Source: CAJQQK01 sp049116495
GTDB taxonomy: Bacteria > Pseudomonadota > Alphaproteobacteria > Rhizobiales > Hyphomicrobiaceae
Assembly: GCA_049116495.1 (NCBI GenBank)
Contig: JAGDYV010000012.1
Location: 1 to 64,000 of the forward strand
Direction: 5' to 3'
DNA: 64,000 bases
Of this stretch, positions 8,444 through 16,951 are shown piece after piece. Both the position numbers and the translations under genes were made by a program. The notes beneath the pieces were generated by a model. The model was given only the letters and a program-made list of their open reading frames with translations, was not told the origin of the DNA and made no database searches. Each line of letters begins with the position of its first letter. The stretch's first letter is position 1.

Positions 8444-8938
8444 ATGTCCCGTCTATTGCCATCTCTTTTGGGCGGCTCCGACAATAACGATGCGCCACTG
8501 CATTCACTGCATCGAGAAATCGACAAGGTATTCACCGACTTCAGCCGAAACTTTGGTCTACCACGGCTTTCGCCGACGAATAGCGAAGCGGGTAGGTTCT
8601 TTTCACCGAGCATGGACGTCGTGGAAAACGACAAAGCTCTTGAAGTTACCACCGAGTTACCCGGAATGTCGGATAAAGATGTCGAGGTCACTATCGTTGA
8701 CAATATGCTCACGATCCGCGGCGAGAAAAAAGCAGAGACAAAAGAAGAAAAAGACGACTACCACATGATTGAGCGCTCGTACGGCTCATTCAAGCGATCG
8801 CTGCGCCTACCATTCGATGTGTCCGTCGACAAGATCGAGGCTCAGTTCAAAGACGGCGTTTTGAAGGTTGTCTTGCCAAAGCCACCGGAAGTCGAAGCCA
8901 AAACCCAAAAGGTTGCGATTAAGTCAGCCAACCATTGA
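8444..8938 (+). CDS. Small heat shock protein Hsp20 (alpha-crystallin family)
   Basis: A 164-residue protein from the ATG at 8444, chosen because AGGAG lies just upstream. It has a short N-terminal arm, then an alpha-crystallin domain (about residues 55-155): FFSPSMDVVENDKALEVTTELPG at its start, and the FKDGVLKVVLPKP strand with the GVLxVxLPK signature near the end. It would bind unfolding proteins without ATP. It is followed after 179 bases by UspA on the same strand, and the FixK-type box upstream suggests low-oxygen induction of both. Confidence 0.92.
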   Translation: MSRLLPSLLGGSDNNDAPLHSLHREIDKVFTDFSRNFGLPRLSPTNSEAGRFFSPSMDVVENDKALEVTTELPGMSDKDVEVTIVDNMLTIRGEKKAETKEEKDDYHMIERSYGSFKRSLRLPFDVSVDKIEAQFKDGVLKVVLPKPPEVEAKTQKVAIKSANH

Positions 8939-9117
8939 TCGACGGGACTGCCAGTACTTCTGACAATCCGATAGCAAGCAACCTGGGCAAAGTTTCTTCG
9001 CAATTTTTGCGTGCACCCGAGACCTGACAGTCTTACAAGACCATCCTCGCTGATCTGCGCAGGGAAAGGCTCTGCGACGGTCGGGTCCATTGAGATGCAG
9101 CAATTGGAGACGCGCTG

Positions 9118-9555
9118 ATGTACAAGAACATACTTGTCGCAACGGATGGCACGGATCTTTCAGCCAAGGCCGTGCAACACGGAATTACGCTCGCCAAGAC
9201 CGTCGGTGCCAAAGTTGTTGGCGTTACGGTGACCATTCCCTTTGATGCCTACATGACCAGCGAGGTTGCTGTCGCCATGGACACAAACATCTTTGAGGAA
9301 CGCACTGCGGCAATGGCAAAGCGATGCCTGGACGCTGTTAAAGAGCTAGCCGAGCGCGAAAGGGTCCCCTGCGTCACGATACGTTCGCAGGATGACCCGA
9401 TCTACGAAGGCATCATCGACACGGCGGAGAAGCAACGTTGCGACTTGATCATCATGGCGTCGCACGGTCGCAGAGGGTTTACAGGTCTCCTCCTTGGTAG
9501 CGAAACAACCAAGGTGCTGACGCACTCAAAGATTCCGGTACTTGTCGTCCGCTGA
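9118..9555 (+). CDS. Universal stress protein, UspA family
   Basis: A 145-residue single Usp domain. It begins YKNILVATDGTDLSAKAV and ends with the ATP-binding pattern MASHGRRGFTGLLLGSETTKVLTHSKIPVLVV, that is G-2x-G-9x-G-S/T, so it probably binds ATP. There is no FixK-type box in the 179-base gap from hsp20, so it is likely read from the hsp20 promoter. Its stop codon directly abuts the stop of the convergent acyl-CoA synthetase gene. Confidence 0.92.
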   Translation: MYKNILVATDGTDLSAKAVQHGITLAKTVGAKVVGVTVTIPFDAYMTSEVAVAMDTNIFEERTAAMAKRCLDAVKELAERERVPCVTIRSQDDPIYEGIIDTAEKQRCDLIIMASHGRRGFTGLLLGSETTKVLTHSKIPVLVVR

Positions 9556-12225
9556 TCACCGATCCAATTTCAGCCGGACATGGCGCAGCGTCGCATCACC
9601 CGGAACCGGGTCGATATCAAAGCCAAGTTCGCGGCACATCTTCAGCATCATCTTGTTGACCGACAGCACCGACCCGAATAGTTCCGCCAGACCTTCCGCC
9701 TTGGCATAGTCGATCAGGTGCTGCATGAGTTGCCAACCAAGGCCTTTGCCGTGCACGTCCGATCGCGTGATGATGGCATATTCGGCCCGTCGATAGTCGG
9801 GATCGGCAATCAGGCGAGCGATTCCGAGGAGTTCACCTGAGGTTTCATCGATTGCCACGAACGCCATCTCACGGGCATAGTCGATCTGCGTCATCCGGGC
9901 GACAAACTCGTGCGACAACGTCGTCGGCGTTGTGAACAACCGCAACCGAACATCTTGTGGCGTCATCAACTCGCCGAAACGTGCGTATAGTAATTCGTCC
10001 TGCGGAACGATCGGACGAATTCGCACGTTGCTGAATTGAGCGAGTTTGCAATCCCGTTCCCACTGCTTCGGATAGGGCCGGACCGATAACGCCTGACGCG
10101 GTTCTTTGACAGGGTCGGCTATGCGGATTCGCGCGTCTAGCACGATCGCTCCTGCCTCATTGACCACCAGCGGATTGATATCAAGCTCGCGTATTGCAGG
10201 ATACTCGATGGCAAGGGTGCTAACTGCCACGAGCGTCTCGTAGATCGCAGTGAAGTCGGCAGCAGGCCGATTTCGGTAGCCATGCAGAAGTCGTGCAACA
10301 TCGGTTTGTTCGACCAGATCTCGCGCGAGGCGGGCATCAACAGGCAGCAGGGAAATAGCCGTATCCTTGACAACCTCGACCGATACGCCACCAGCACCGA
10401 ATGTGATCGTCGGGCCAAACGTACGGTCGACGCTCATGCCGATCAGCAGCTCAATGCCATTCGCCGTCTCGATCATCGGCTCCAGGGAAAAGCCGCTGAT
10501 CTCTGCATTGGGATGACTGACCGCAATACGGCTTAGCATGTCACGAGCCGCCGTTTCGACGGCAACTGCGGATTTGAGAGCAAGCACAACGCCTCCTGCG
10601 TCCGACTTGTGGGAGATGTCACCCGAACGAATTTTGAGCGCGACAGACGTATGGCTCTTAAGCAAACTCTCCGCCGCAAGCTCAATCTGCGAGATATCCG
10701 ATACGAACTTCGCTTCTACGATTGGAATGCCATAGGCCGACAATACGGTTTTGGCTTCGTCTGCTGTCAGGATGGTTCGACCAGCCTGCAACGCCTTATC
10801 AATGACCGTCGCTGCCGATTGGCGATCGGCCTCTTGCGCTGCCGGCAATGCCGGCGAGGTACGCATCAATTCACGGCGTGCCCGCCGATGATGAACAAGA
10901 TGCATAAAACCTCGTACCGCAGAACCTGGCGTCTCAAACGTCGGTATATCATTGCGCGTGAACATGTCCCGGGGCTCTCTTGCGGCCGGGTCACCAAGCC
11001 AATTGGTCAGCACAGGCTTCAATGTATCGGGACCAGACGCGAGTTCGACAACCGATTGCGCAATCTCAGTGCCGGACGCGAGGGCAGTTGGGCAGTAAAT
11101 CGCTAGAACCGCATCACAATCTTCGCTGTCGACAACAGTCCGCAGCGCACGCCGGTAGCGAGCCGCGTCGGCGTCACCGATGATGTCGATCGGATTACTC
11201 CCTGACCAAGTCGACGGCAGCACCGCATTGAGCGATGCGCGTGTTGCCTCGCTGAGAACAGCCGGCGTTCCGCCCAATTCGGCCAGTCTGTCTGCCGCCA
11301 AGACGCCAGCTCCCCCGCCATTTGTCAAAATCGCGAGACGTTCGCCGTTCAACCTTGGGGCAACGCGGAGAATTTCGGCCGCCTCGAACAATTGCTCAAG
11401 ATCATCGACCCGCAGGACACCGCTGCGCTTGAACGCGGCGTTGTAAACATCGTCGGCACCAGCCAACGCACCGGTATGTGACATGGCAGCCATTGCTGCC
11501 ATCTCGGTTCGGCCGGATTTGACAAGGATTACAGGTTTCGCACGTGAAGCGCGACGAACCGCCGACATGAACTTTGCGGCGTTGGTCAGAGCCTCTATGT
11601 AGATCAGGATCGCGCGACTGCTCGTATCCCCCGCGAGATAGTCTAGAATGTCACCAAAATCCACATCGGTCATGTCACCGTTCGAAATCACGTGAGAGAA
11701 CCCGATGCCGCGCTCTGCAGCCCAATCGATAACGGCTGTAACGAGTGCACCGCTTTGCGACAGGAACGCGATATCGCCCACTGGAGCATGACGGTGAGCA
11801 AAACTTGCATTAAGCCCAATTCCTGGGACCTGCAGACCAATGCAATTGGGCCCAAGGATACGCAAGCAGTACGGTTTGGCGGCATCCAGCATGTGTTGCT
11901 TTGCCTCCGCACTCAAACCACCCGTGATGCATACAGCCGCACGCGCGCCCTTCTCACCCAACTCAGAAATAATACCCGGAACCGTGGCTGCAGGCGTGGC
12001 AATGACGCCGAGATCCGGTGTGCTAGGCAGTTCGGCGATGGACTTGAAGCATGGCTTGCCGTCAACTTCGAGATGACGCGGATTGACGAAATGAACGTCG
12101 CCAGCAAAGCCAGCACTGGTCAGGTTTTGCGCGGTCCAGTAGCCAACACTACCGGATCTTGGGCTTGCGCCGATCAAGGTGATCGACGACGGGTTGAACA
12201 GTGTGTCGAGGTTGCGGATCGTCAT
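9556..12225 (-). CDS. ADP-forming acyl-CoA synthetase / GNAT acetyltransferase fusion (Pat-like)
   Basis: An 889-residue protein. Residues 1-130 form a CoA-binding domain (TLIGASPRSGSVGY), about 150-450 a succinyl-CoA-ligase-like region, about 480-700 an ATP-grasp domain (ILTADEAKTVLSAYGIPI; ALKIRSGDISHKSDAGGV) and about 720-889 a GNAT domain ending in YAIITRSDVHGKGLGWQLM with the acetyl-CoA loop. This is the PatZ/Pat plan, in which GNAT acetylates and silences acetyl-CoA synthetase. The catalytic His of active ADP-forming synthetases seems retained at residue 250 (MSHTGALAG), so it may still make acyl-CoA and ATP. A FixK-type box lies 113 bases upstream. Confidence 0.88.
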   Translation of the reverse strand: MTIRNLDTLFNPSSITLIGASPRSGSVGYWTAQNLTSAGFAGDVHFVNPRHLEVDGKPCFKSIAELPSTPDLGVIATPAATVPGIISELGEKGARAAVCITGGLSAEAKQHMLDAAKPYCLRILGPNCIGLQVPGIGLNASFAHRHAPVGDIAFLSQSGALVTAVIDWAAERGIGFSHVISNGDMTDVDFGDILDYLAGDTSSRAILIYIEALTNAAKFMSAVRRASRAKPVILVKSGRTEMAAMAAMSHTGALAGADDVYNAAFKRSGVLRVDDLEQLFEAAEILRVAPRLNGERLAILTNGGGAGVLAADRLAELGGTPAVLSEATRASLNAVLPSTWSGSNPIDIIGDADAARYRRALRTVVDSEDCDAVLAIYCPTALASGTEIAQSVVELASGPDTLKPVLTNWLGDPAAREPRDMFTRNDIPTFETPGSAVRGFMHLVHHRRARRELMRTSPALPAAQEADRQSAATVIDKALQAGRTILTADEAKTVLSAYGIPIVEAKFVSDISQIELAAESLLKSHTSVALKIRSGDISHKSDAGGVVLALKSAVAVETAARDMLSRIAVSHPNAEISGFSLEPMIETANGIELLIGMSVDRTFGPTITFGAGGVSVEVVKDTAISLLPVDARLARDLVEQTDVARLLHGYRNRPAADFTAIYETLVAVSTLAIEYPAIRELDINPLVVNEAGAIVLDARIRIADPVKEPRQALSVRPYPKQWERDCKLAQFSNVRIRPIVPQDELLYARFGELMTPQDVRLRLFTTPTTLSHEFVARMTQIDYAREMAFVAIDETSGELLGIARLIADPDYRRAEYAIITRSDVHGKGLGWQLMQHLIDYAKAEGLAELFGSVLSVNKMMLKMCRELGFDIDPVPGDATLRHVRLKLDR

Positions 12226-12331
12226 GGCTCGGCCTCAATGCTGTACGCATGTCCGTCATGCATCGGCCAGCCTGCGGCAACTTTGATGGAGATCAAGCTG
12301 GCCGATTTGCCAAATATGAACATTCAGGCAA

Positions 12332-12345
12332 TTGACCTTAGTCAA
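12332..12345 (-). promoter_or_regulatory. FixK/FNR-type box upstream of the Pat-like gene
   Basis: TTGACCTTAGTCAA fits TTGAY-N4-RTCAA with perfect dyad symmetry in the half-sites. It is 113 bases (centre) before the minus-strand start at 12225. Confidence 0.65.
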
Positions 12346-12474
12346 GGCTCGATCTGCATCGTTCATCAAAACCTACTCACCAGAAAATTTCGGAGTTTCT
12401 GCGATGAACGACTTGCCATAACCTCGCAAAATGCAGCCCGACAAAGAAGCCATCCTCGGGCTCTCGAAGAAAAA

Positions 12475-12735
12475 GATCACGTGATCGCCTCCCGCGAACT
12501 ACAGGTCTTGACGCAATTCTCGGCCCAATCGGGCATACAATCCCTGATCGGCGTCACATTGGGGTTCGGCTTGGCCAGCCGTGCATCGTCGACAATGAAA
12601 ACTCCGTTTGTGCTTGATCTCACAATCGTCCTCATCGCATTTGGCTTTTCAGCACTTGCCGGCATCGTGTTCGGTCGCTTCCCGGCACGTCACGCAGCAC
12701 GGTTGAATGCAATTGAGGCACTGCGTCACGAATGA
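12475..12735 (+). pseudogene. Relic of a MacB/FtsX-type ABC permease (C-terminal end)
   Basis: The last 85 or so codons of an open plus-strand frame read ASRELQVLTQF..., then SLIGVTLGFGLA, then LIAFGFSALAGIVFGRFPAR followed by HAARLNAIEALRHE. This is the C-terminal end of a MacB-type ABC permease, where the usual form is AFGFSAxVGIFFGxxPARKAARLDPIEALRYE. The rest of the permease and its ATPase are missing, so this is a truncated remnant. Upstream of 12475 the same frame is only an antisense shadow of the Pat-like gene. Confidence 0.7.
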
Positions 12736-12738
12736 GGA

Positions 12739-14400
12739 ATGAAGGCGTCTTGTTTGATGGATTATAGTCGCGGCCCGAAATTCATGCAGGACTGGTTCGA
12801 TCGTGCATTTGTGGACCTGCGTCGACAGTTCCACTGGTCATTCCTACCGCCGCTCATGGTCTATTTCGCAGCCGGAGTTTCGGGTCTCACCGCCATTGTC
12901 GGAGCGTTCTTCGTCAAGGAATATCTCGGTCTTTCCGCCGCCTTTCTCGCCGGCCTTGGCTTTTGGGCAGGTCTGCCGTGGGCACTCAAAATGCCGCTCG
13001 GACACCTCGTCGATGTGATGTGGCACCGCAAGTCATTGCTCGTGTATCTCGGCGCTGCGCTCATCGCTGCCAGCCTGTTGATCATGTACGGGCTGGTAAG
13101 CCACCCATCTGTAATGGCGGAATACATGTCGCCGGCATCCTGGTATGTCGTAAGCGCATTGCTCGCGCCGACAGGGTACGTCATTCAGGACGCGGTTGCC
13201 GATGCGATGTCGGTCGAGGCGGTACCGCGCGTCGACGCCGACGGGCAGCCACTGAGCGAAGCACGAACCAAATTATTACACACAACCATGCAGACTTTCG
13301 GGCGGATCGCCTTGATCGTTGGACTGGTTGCAGTTGCGAGCCTCAACATTTTCATGTTCGACGGCGTTGCGGCAATGGACCAGGCTGGGAAGTCGACAAT
13401 CTATGGACGAGTTTATCTGTTAGCGCTGTTCATTCCCGTGATCTCGGTGAGCGGTGTGCTGCTTGCAAAGTTCCTGCGATTGCATCAGCGGCGTGCGTTC
13501 TGGGCGCAAGGTCTCTCGGAGGCAGAGATCGAGCGCCTGATAGATGTCCGCAACGAAACGACCCAACCCAACTTCTGGTACTTTGGAGGAGGGCTCGCAT
13601 TCGTCGTCATGACGCTGCTCATCGGCCTCACCTCACCACCGTTTGCGCAGGAGATCGTATTTGCTGGATCGATGGCGATTGTACTGTTTCTGATGGCGCG
13701 TCTTGTAAGAGAATTGGCACCGAACCGGGCCCGCGTTCTTATCGGTACGGCGATCATCATCTTCGTTTTTCGAGCCGTTCCGCTACCGGGCGCCGGGGCG
13801 ACTTGGTTCGAGATCGATGTCCTCAAATTCGACCAGCAATTCCTTGCGGTCTTGTCGCTACTGGCATCGATTCTGGCATTGGTCGGAATGGTCGCATTGC
13901 GCCCTATGATGGCATCGCGGTCGATCGCCTATATCGTCGTAATTCTGACGATTGCCGCCGGTGTTCTGTCGATCCCAAACATTGCACTCTACTACGGCAT
14001 CCATGAATGGACAGCACCGCTAACAGGGGGAGTGGTCGACGCCCGCTTCGTTGCCGTAATCGACACCGCAATAGAATCGCCTCTGGGCCAGATCGCGATG
14101 ATTCCGATGCTTGCCTGGATCGCAAAGAACGCGCCGAACCATCTCAAGGCGACGTTCTTTGCCGTGATGGCCTCGTTCACGAACCTAGCCCTGTCTGCCA
14201 GCAGTCTGCTCACCAAGTACCTCAACCAGATCTTCACGGTCACACGTGAAGTCCGCGACCGGGGGACAGGCGATATTGTAACGGCAGCCGACTACAGTCT
14301 CCTAGGCTGGCTGCTGATCACGGTTGCCGTTATATCGGTTCTAGCGCCGATCTTCACGATCATCATCGTCCAACGGTCAGCGCTGAAGACGGATGAATAG
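12739..14400 (+). CDS. BT1/MFS-type membrane transporter
   Basis: A protein of up to 553 residues with about 12 membrane segments. WAGLPWALKMPLGHLVD followed by a short basic turn (MWHRKSLLVYLGA) resembles the loop 2-3 region of the BT1 folate-biopterin branch of the major facilitator superfamily, and PTGYVIQDAVADAMSVEAVP is a second characteristic stretch. The substrate is unknown. The start is uncertain: ATG at 12739, 12757 or 12784, the last best matching a cytosolic amphipathic N-terminus (MQDWFDRAFVDLRRQF). It begins 3 bases after the permease relic and has no FixK-type box. Confidence 0.75.
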   Translation: MKASCLMDYSRGPKFMQDWFDRAFVDLRRQFHWSFLPPLMVYFAAGVSGLTAIVGAFFVKEYLGLSAAFLAGLGFWAGLPWALKMPLGHLVDVMWHRKSLLVYLGAALIAASLLIMYGLVSHPSVMAEYMSPASWYVVSALLAPTGYVIQDAVADAMSVEAVPRVDADGQPLSEARTKLLHTTMQTFGRIALIVGLVAVASLNIFMFDGVAAMDQAGKSTIYGRVYLLALFIPVISVSGVLLAKFLRLHQRRAFWAQGLSEAEIERLIDVRNETTQPNFWYFGGGLAFVVMTLLIGLTSPPFAQEIVFAGSMAIVLFLMARLVRELAPNRARVLIGTAIIIFVFRAVPLPGAGATWFEIDVLKFDQQFLAVLSLLASILALVGMVALRPMMASRSIAYIVVILTIAAGVLSIPNIALYYGIHEWTAPLTGGVVDARFVAVIDTAIESPLGQIAMIPMLAWIAKNAPNHLKATFFAVMASFTNLALSASSLLTKYLNQIFTVTREVRDRGTGDIVTAADYSLLGWLLITVAVISVLAPIFTIIIVQRSALKTDE

Positions 14401-14529
14401 CTATCGCCAACTTGTGCTTCGCAATGACCTGACTTGCCAAGTCAGCGTAGCGCGTACCGCTCGCGGTACAGGTACCTATAGCCGCTTTGCGAGATCGTCT
14501 GCCGGCGAAGAATGCACTGCATAATATCG

Positions 14530-14948
14530 CCATTTATTGCCAGAGCCCGTGTATCACTTTGCAGACCACCTGGCTGGACTTCCCACGCATCCAGACCGCC
14601 AAACGACTCTTGGATGTGTTCCCTTGCGAAATCAACGTGCGGGACAATCTTAAGTGCTGCTTTGAGGTCGGCGACAGCTTCAGCGATTTTGCCAAGTCAC
14701 CGATAGACGCTACCACGGCTAACGTCGGCTTCGGCGTCACTCGGGTCGACTCTCATAGCCGCTGTCATCCCGAGCAGGCTGCGCCTCTCCTGCCGGCGGA
14801 TCATTGTGATCACACGGCTCTCGTGAGCGGTTTCGATCAAGCGGATGGCTTAGGCCAGACGAAGAGCGAACCAGCGACCCATCAAGATCGGCTACAACGT
14901 CATGGCAACAAACAACAAAAGTAACAGCGCAGAGAAGTCGAACCCCAT
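14530..14948 (-). pseudogene. Decayed gene: SDH-family Clp-fold protease N-terminus and TPR-like stretch
   Basis: Read on the minus strand from the ATG at 14948, one frame gives a hydrophobic start (MGFDFSALLLLLFVAMTL), a stop at 14892-14894, then PILMGRWFALRLA, a stop at 14850-14852, then AIRLIETAHESRVITMIRRQ and ERRSLLGM. This matches the N-terminal part of membrane-anchored SDH/ClpP-class serine proteases (PF01972), which carry SRVIxLVHRQExxSLLG. The frame continues as VDPSDAEADVSRGSVYR, a third stop at 14697-14699, and LGKIAEAVADLKAALKI, which looks like a tetratricopeptide motif. Three nonsense codons in one frame make this a pseudogene. Confidence 0.45.
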
Positions 14949-15096
14949 TTTGCGGACGGCTATTCTTCAGGTGGCTCCGCTCACTCCTCGATCCCTCGTC
15001 GGTCCCCACGTTAGCTCAACTTGACGGCTTTCGCTGAACTGTTACGACAAAGAACGGCAGGCGGGAGCGCACTCAAACGCCAAAAGCAAGCCCTCA

Positions 15097-15519
15097 TCAC
15101 TCGCCCATTGTAGCTCCGGCGTTTGGCGAAATGCTCATGTCCTGCAAAGCATCTGCTGCGCCATTCGACAAATCATCGGTCAATTTTGTCAGTTCCGAAA
15201 GCTCTGCCTGATAGTCTTTCGTAGCTGTCGCGACAAAATCCGAACAAGCCTGCGCTACCTCTTTCGGATCCTTTGCCGACTGCACTTGCGCAGCTAACGA
15301 CGCGTCTTCCTCTAACCGATGACCAACAAAGTCGAACCACTGCTTATAGGCTTGTGCCAGCCTCTCGCAATACTTGGCGTTCCAGTTCAAATACGCAATG
15401 TGCGCCGACAACATGGGCGAGAGCAAATTTGTTGCCATCACCAGATTGGGCTGAAACATGTCGGGAATAGCCTCAGAATCTGAAGGTCTACCTCTTTTCA
15501 TTTTGTCTTGTTTCCGCAT
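15097..15519 (-). CDS. Phasin-like granule-associated protein
   Basis: A 140-residue, mostly helical, Ala- and Gln-rich protein. The start at 15519 is chosen because AGGAG lies about 9 bases upstream; an in-frame ATG further upstream lacks a comparable site. The N-terminus is basic (MRKQDKMKRGRP). The main body, with NAKYCERLAQAYKQWFDF and ATATKDYQAELSELTKL, matches the amphipathic pattern of phasin-type proteins that coat polyhydroxyalkanoate granules. PhaC lies 5 kb away under the same kind of box. A FixK-type box is 108 bases upstream, with a TTATCG sequence at the expected -10 position. Confidence 0.65.
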   Translation of the reverse strand: MRKQDKMKRGRPSDSEAIPDMFQPNLVMATNLLSPMLSAHIAYLNWNAKYCERLAQAYKQWFDFVGHRLEEDASLAAQVQSAKDPKEVAQACSDFVATATKDYQAELSELTKLTDDLSNGAADALQDMSISPNAGATMGE

Positions 15520-15620
15520 CGAAGTAGTCTCCTCTGATGACTTGACCATCAAGATGCCACCACTACATCACAGCCAATGATTTGCAGGATCCTCGATAAG
15601 CAAAACGGCAACCATCCACA

Positions 15621-15634
15621 TTGATCAGGATCAA
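15621..15634 (-). promoter_or_regulatory. FixK/FNR-type box upstream of the phasin-like gene
   Basis: TTGATCAGGATCAA has perfect TTGAT/ATCAA half-sites. It lies 108 bases (centre) before the start at 15519 and downstream of the small gene at 15788-16009. Confidence 0.75.
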
Positions 15635-15787
15635 GACGCTTTGGCCGAAATGCCATCTTCTATGGTTACTTCCTTGCGTCCAGGAACGCGCTCGCTTTTG
15701 CCGGCGCCTCGGTCACCGAGCACCTTCTGCCGAGGCGCCACTGCAATTGCCTCATCCTTGATAGCAAACAAGATCGACGGGCCGAGG

Positions 15788-16009
15788 TCAGTCCTCTTCG
15801 ACAATGTTCTCGGTCCGGCTTCGTAGACTGAATTCTTCTTCAAGTAACTGTTCCAACCGGGCGAGGTCATCAGGAATGGGCTGTCCGGTCGCGCGCAGTT
15901 GATTGAGTTCAAGGTGAAGTTTCTCAAGCTGCTCGTGTGCATCCGCAGGCTGGCTCTCAACATCACTCAGAAACAGGTTTATTTTGGCGATCAAGTCTTC
16001 AAATGCCAC
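15788..16009 (-). CDS. Small conserved-looking protein of 73 residues, unknown function
   Basis: An acidic, helical, soluble protein (starts MAFEDLIAKINLFL, contains LRATGQPIPDDLARLEQLLEEEF). The regular heptad-like Leu spacing and strong Glu/Asp bias suggest a helical hairpin or coiled coil. I recall similar small proteins of unknown role in alphaproteobacteria, but I cannot name a family. It lies upstream of the phasin-like gene on the same strand. Confidence 0.55.
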   Translation of the reverse strand: MAFEDLIAKINLFLSDVESQPADAHEQLEKLHLELNQLRATGQPIPDDLARLEQLLEEEFSLRSRTENIVEED

Positions 16010-16304
16010 ATGCGCCTCCCATCATCTTTCAAGGCAGAAATGCCAGCGGATCGTCACAGCATTAAGGACGGCGAAGGATAGTCTGGCTCCGCGCCCGGCA
16101 TTCGCGTAGCACGCCAAAAAAAGGCGCACAGACACCCGAGCCGCAAACTTGACCAAGGCCGATCAACTCGCATGACGCCCAGTAGTTGTCCGCACGTCGA
16201 TGTCCTTGGGGCGGAACGACCGCCCATTCCTTCTTGTTCTCCGCTACGTCAAGAAGCTCCAAGTCTGCCATCGCTCCAATAAAAGCGGCCTGGCGAATTT
16301 CACA
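16010..16304. other. Gap without a convincing gene
   Basis: A minus-strand frame at 16062-16271 (starting MADLELLDVAENKKEW) is open but Cys-rich and irregular towards its end, with no family match. I treat this stretch as non-coding between the 73-residue gene and the sulfur operon promoter. Confidence 0.35.
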
Positions 16305-16318
16305 TTGACCTTCATCAA
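16305..16318 (+). promoter_or_regulatory. FixK/FNR-type box upstream of the sulfur operon
   Basis: TTGACCTTCATCAA fits TTGAY-N4-RTCAA. Its centre is 144 bases before the small membrane-protein gene at 16456. It lies 104 bases upstream of an SqrR-type operator, so two signals may act on one promoter region. It could alternatively act leftwards. Confidence 0.6.
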
Positions 16319-16421
16319 TTCAAAGCGGCTGACGGTCGTCACGCATGCGACACTAACAGCAGCATCAATATCGCCGCTACGCCTTGCAGCTTCAGCAGGA
16401 TTGCCCCAAATAAACAATACA

Positions 16422-16437
16422 TTCGAATATATGAATT
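16422..16437 (+). promoter_or_regulatory. SqrR/BigR-type operator
   Basis: ATTCGAATATATGAAT exactly fits ATTC-N8-GAAT, the site pattern reported for the persulfide-sensing ArsR-family repressor SqrR. It sits inside a wider, imperfect palindrome (AATAC at 16417-16421, GTATT at 16439-16443) and 18 bases before the first gene of a sulfide-detoxification operon. No ArsR-type regulator gene is in the window, so the repressor must be encoded elsewhere. Confidence 0.6.
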
Positions 16438-16455
16438 CGTATTGGAGACGTGGCA

Positions 16456-16602
16456 ATGCTGAGATATCTTTCACCCGGAGACCTACTGAGTGACGCGGCA
16501 GGCCTAACCAATGATGATAACCGCGTCATCTTTCGCATGTTCATCAACACGATGGTTTGGGGCGCAATTGGCACGGGCATGATGCTCTGGCTGTTCGCCT
16601 GA
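16456..16602 (+). CDS. 48-residue small membrane protein, first gene of the sulfur operon
   Basis: An ATG at 16456 preceded by GGAG opens a 48-codon frame: MLRYLSPGDLLSDAAG, then LTNDDNRVIFRMFINTMVW, then GAIGTGMMLWLFA. It has one C-terminal membrane helix (about residues 29-48). The good ribosome site, its place just after the SqrR-type operator and its position at the head of the operon support a real gene. I do not recognise a family. The cytosolic part could contact the DUF2892 or YeeE proteins, but that is inference. Confidence 0.6.
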   Translation: MLRYLSPGDLLSDAAGLTNDDNRVIFRMFINTMVWGAIGTGMMLWLFA

Positions 16603-16728
16603 GGCATCTGTCCCACAACAATTCGCGTTGATCGGTCTTGGTGTAATTGAGCCCTCCAATGAAGTCCGCATGTCGATTCGCAACGGCCAAACAGCCAGGA
16701 ACGGATTCGAATCCAATGGAGTAATACA

Positions 16729-16950
16729 ATGTTCAATACAGCAAATATTGGATCAGTCGACCGGGCACTCCGCATGATCCTCGGTCTTATACTCGTCGCA
16801 ACACCTCATGTTCTCAAACACGAATATTGGGCCACACCATACATGATCTACGGCATGACCTCCGTCGGCGTCATACTGTTACTCACCGCGTTCATTCGGT
16901 TCTGTCCACTATACCGGATCATCGGGGTCAGCTCGTGCAAGGTAACGTAG
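16729..16950 (+). CDS. DUF2892-family membrane protein
   Basis: A 73-residue protein with two membrane helices. The start NIGSVDRALRMILGLIL and the end FCPLYRIIGVSSCKV are the hallmark of DUF2892 (PF11127), the membrane part also found fused to rhodanese in YgaP. The FCPLY Cys is conserved. The family accompanies sulfide and persulfide genes and may help sulfane-sulfur handling at the membrane. It is followed after one base by the YeeE-type genes. Confidence 0.85.
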   Translation: MFNTANIGSVDRALRMILGLILVATPHVLKHEYWATPYMIYGMTSVGVILLLTAFIRFCPLYRIIGVSSCKVT

Positions 16951-16951
16951 C

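Noticed and set aside
11692..12474. Long plus-strand open frame joined to the permease relic
   Set aside because: It is antisense to the Pat-like gene and has no coding pattern; only the part after about 12475 matches a family.
12963..14006. 347-codon plus-strand frame inside the BT1-type transporter gene
   Set aside because: It is Arg- and Cys-rich shadow sequence out of frame with a clear membrane protein.
16244..16474. Minus-strand frame overlapping the SqrR-type operator
   Set aside because: It could have been the ArsR-family regulator, but it has no helix-turn-helix or Cys pattern of that family and overlaps two regulatory sites.
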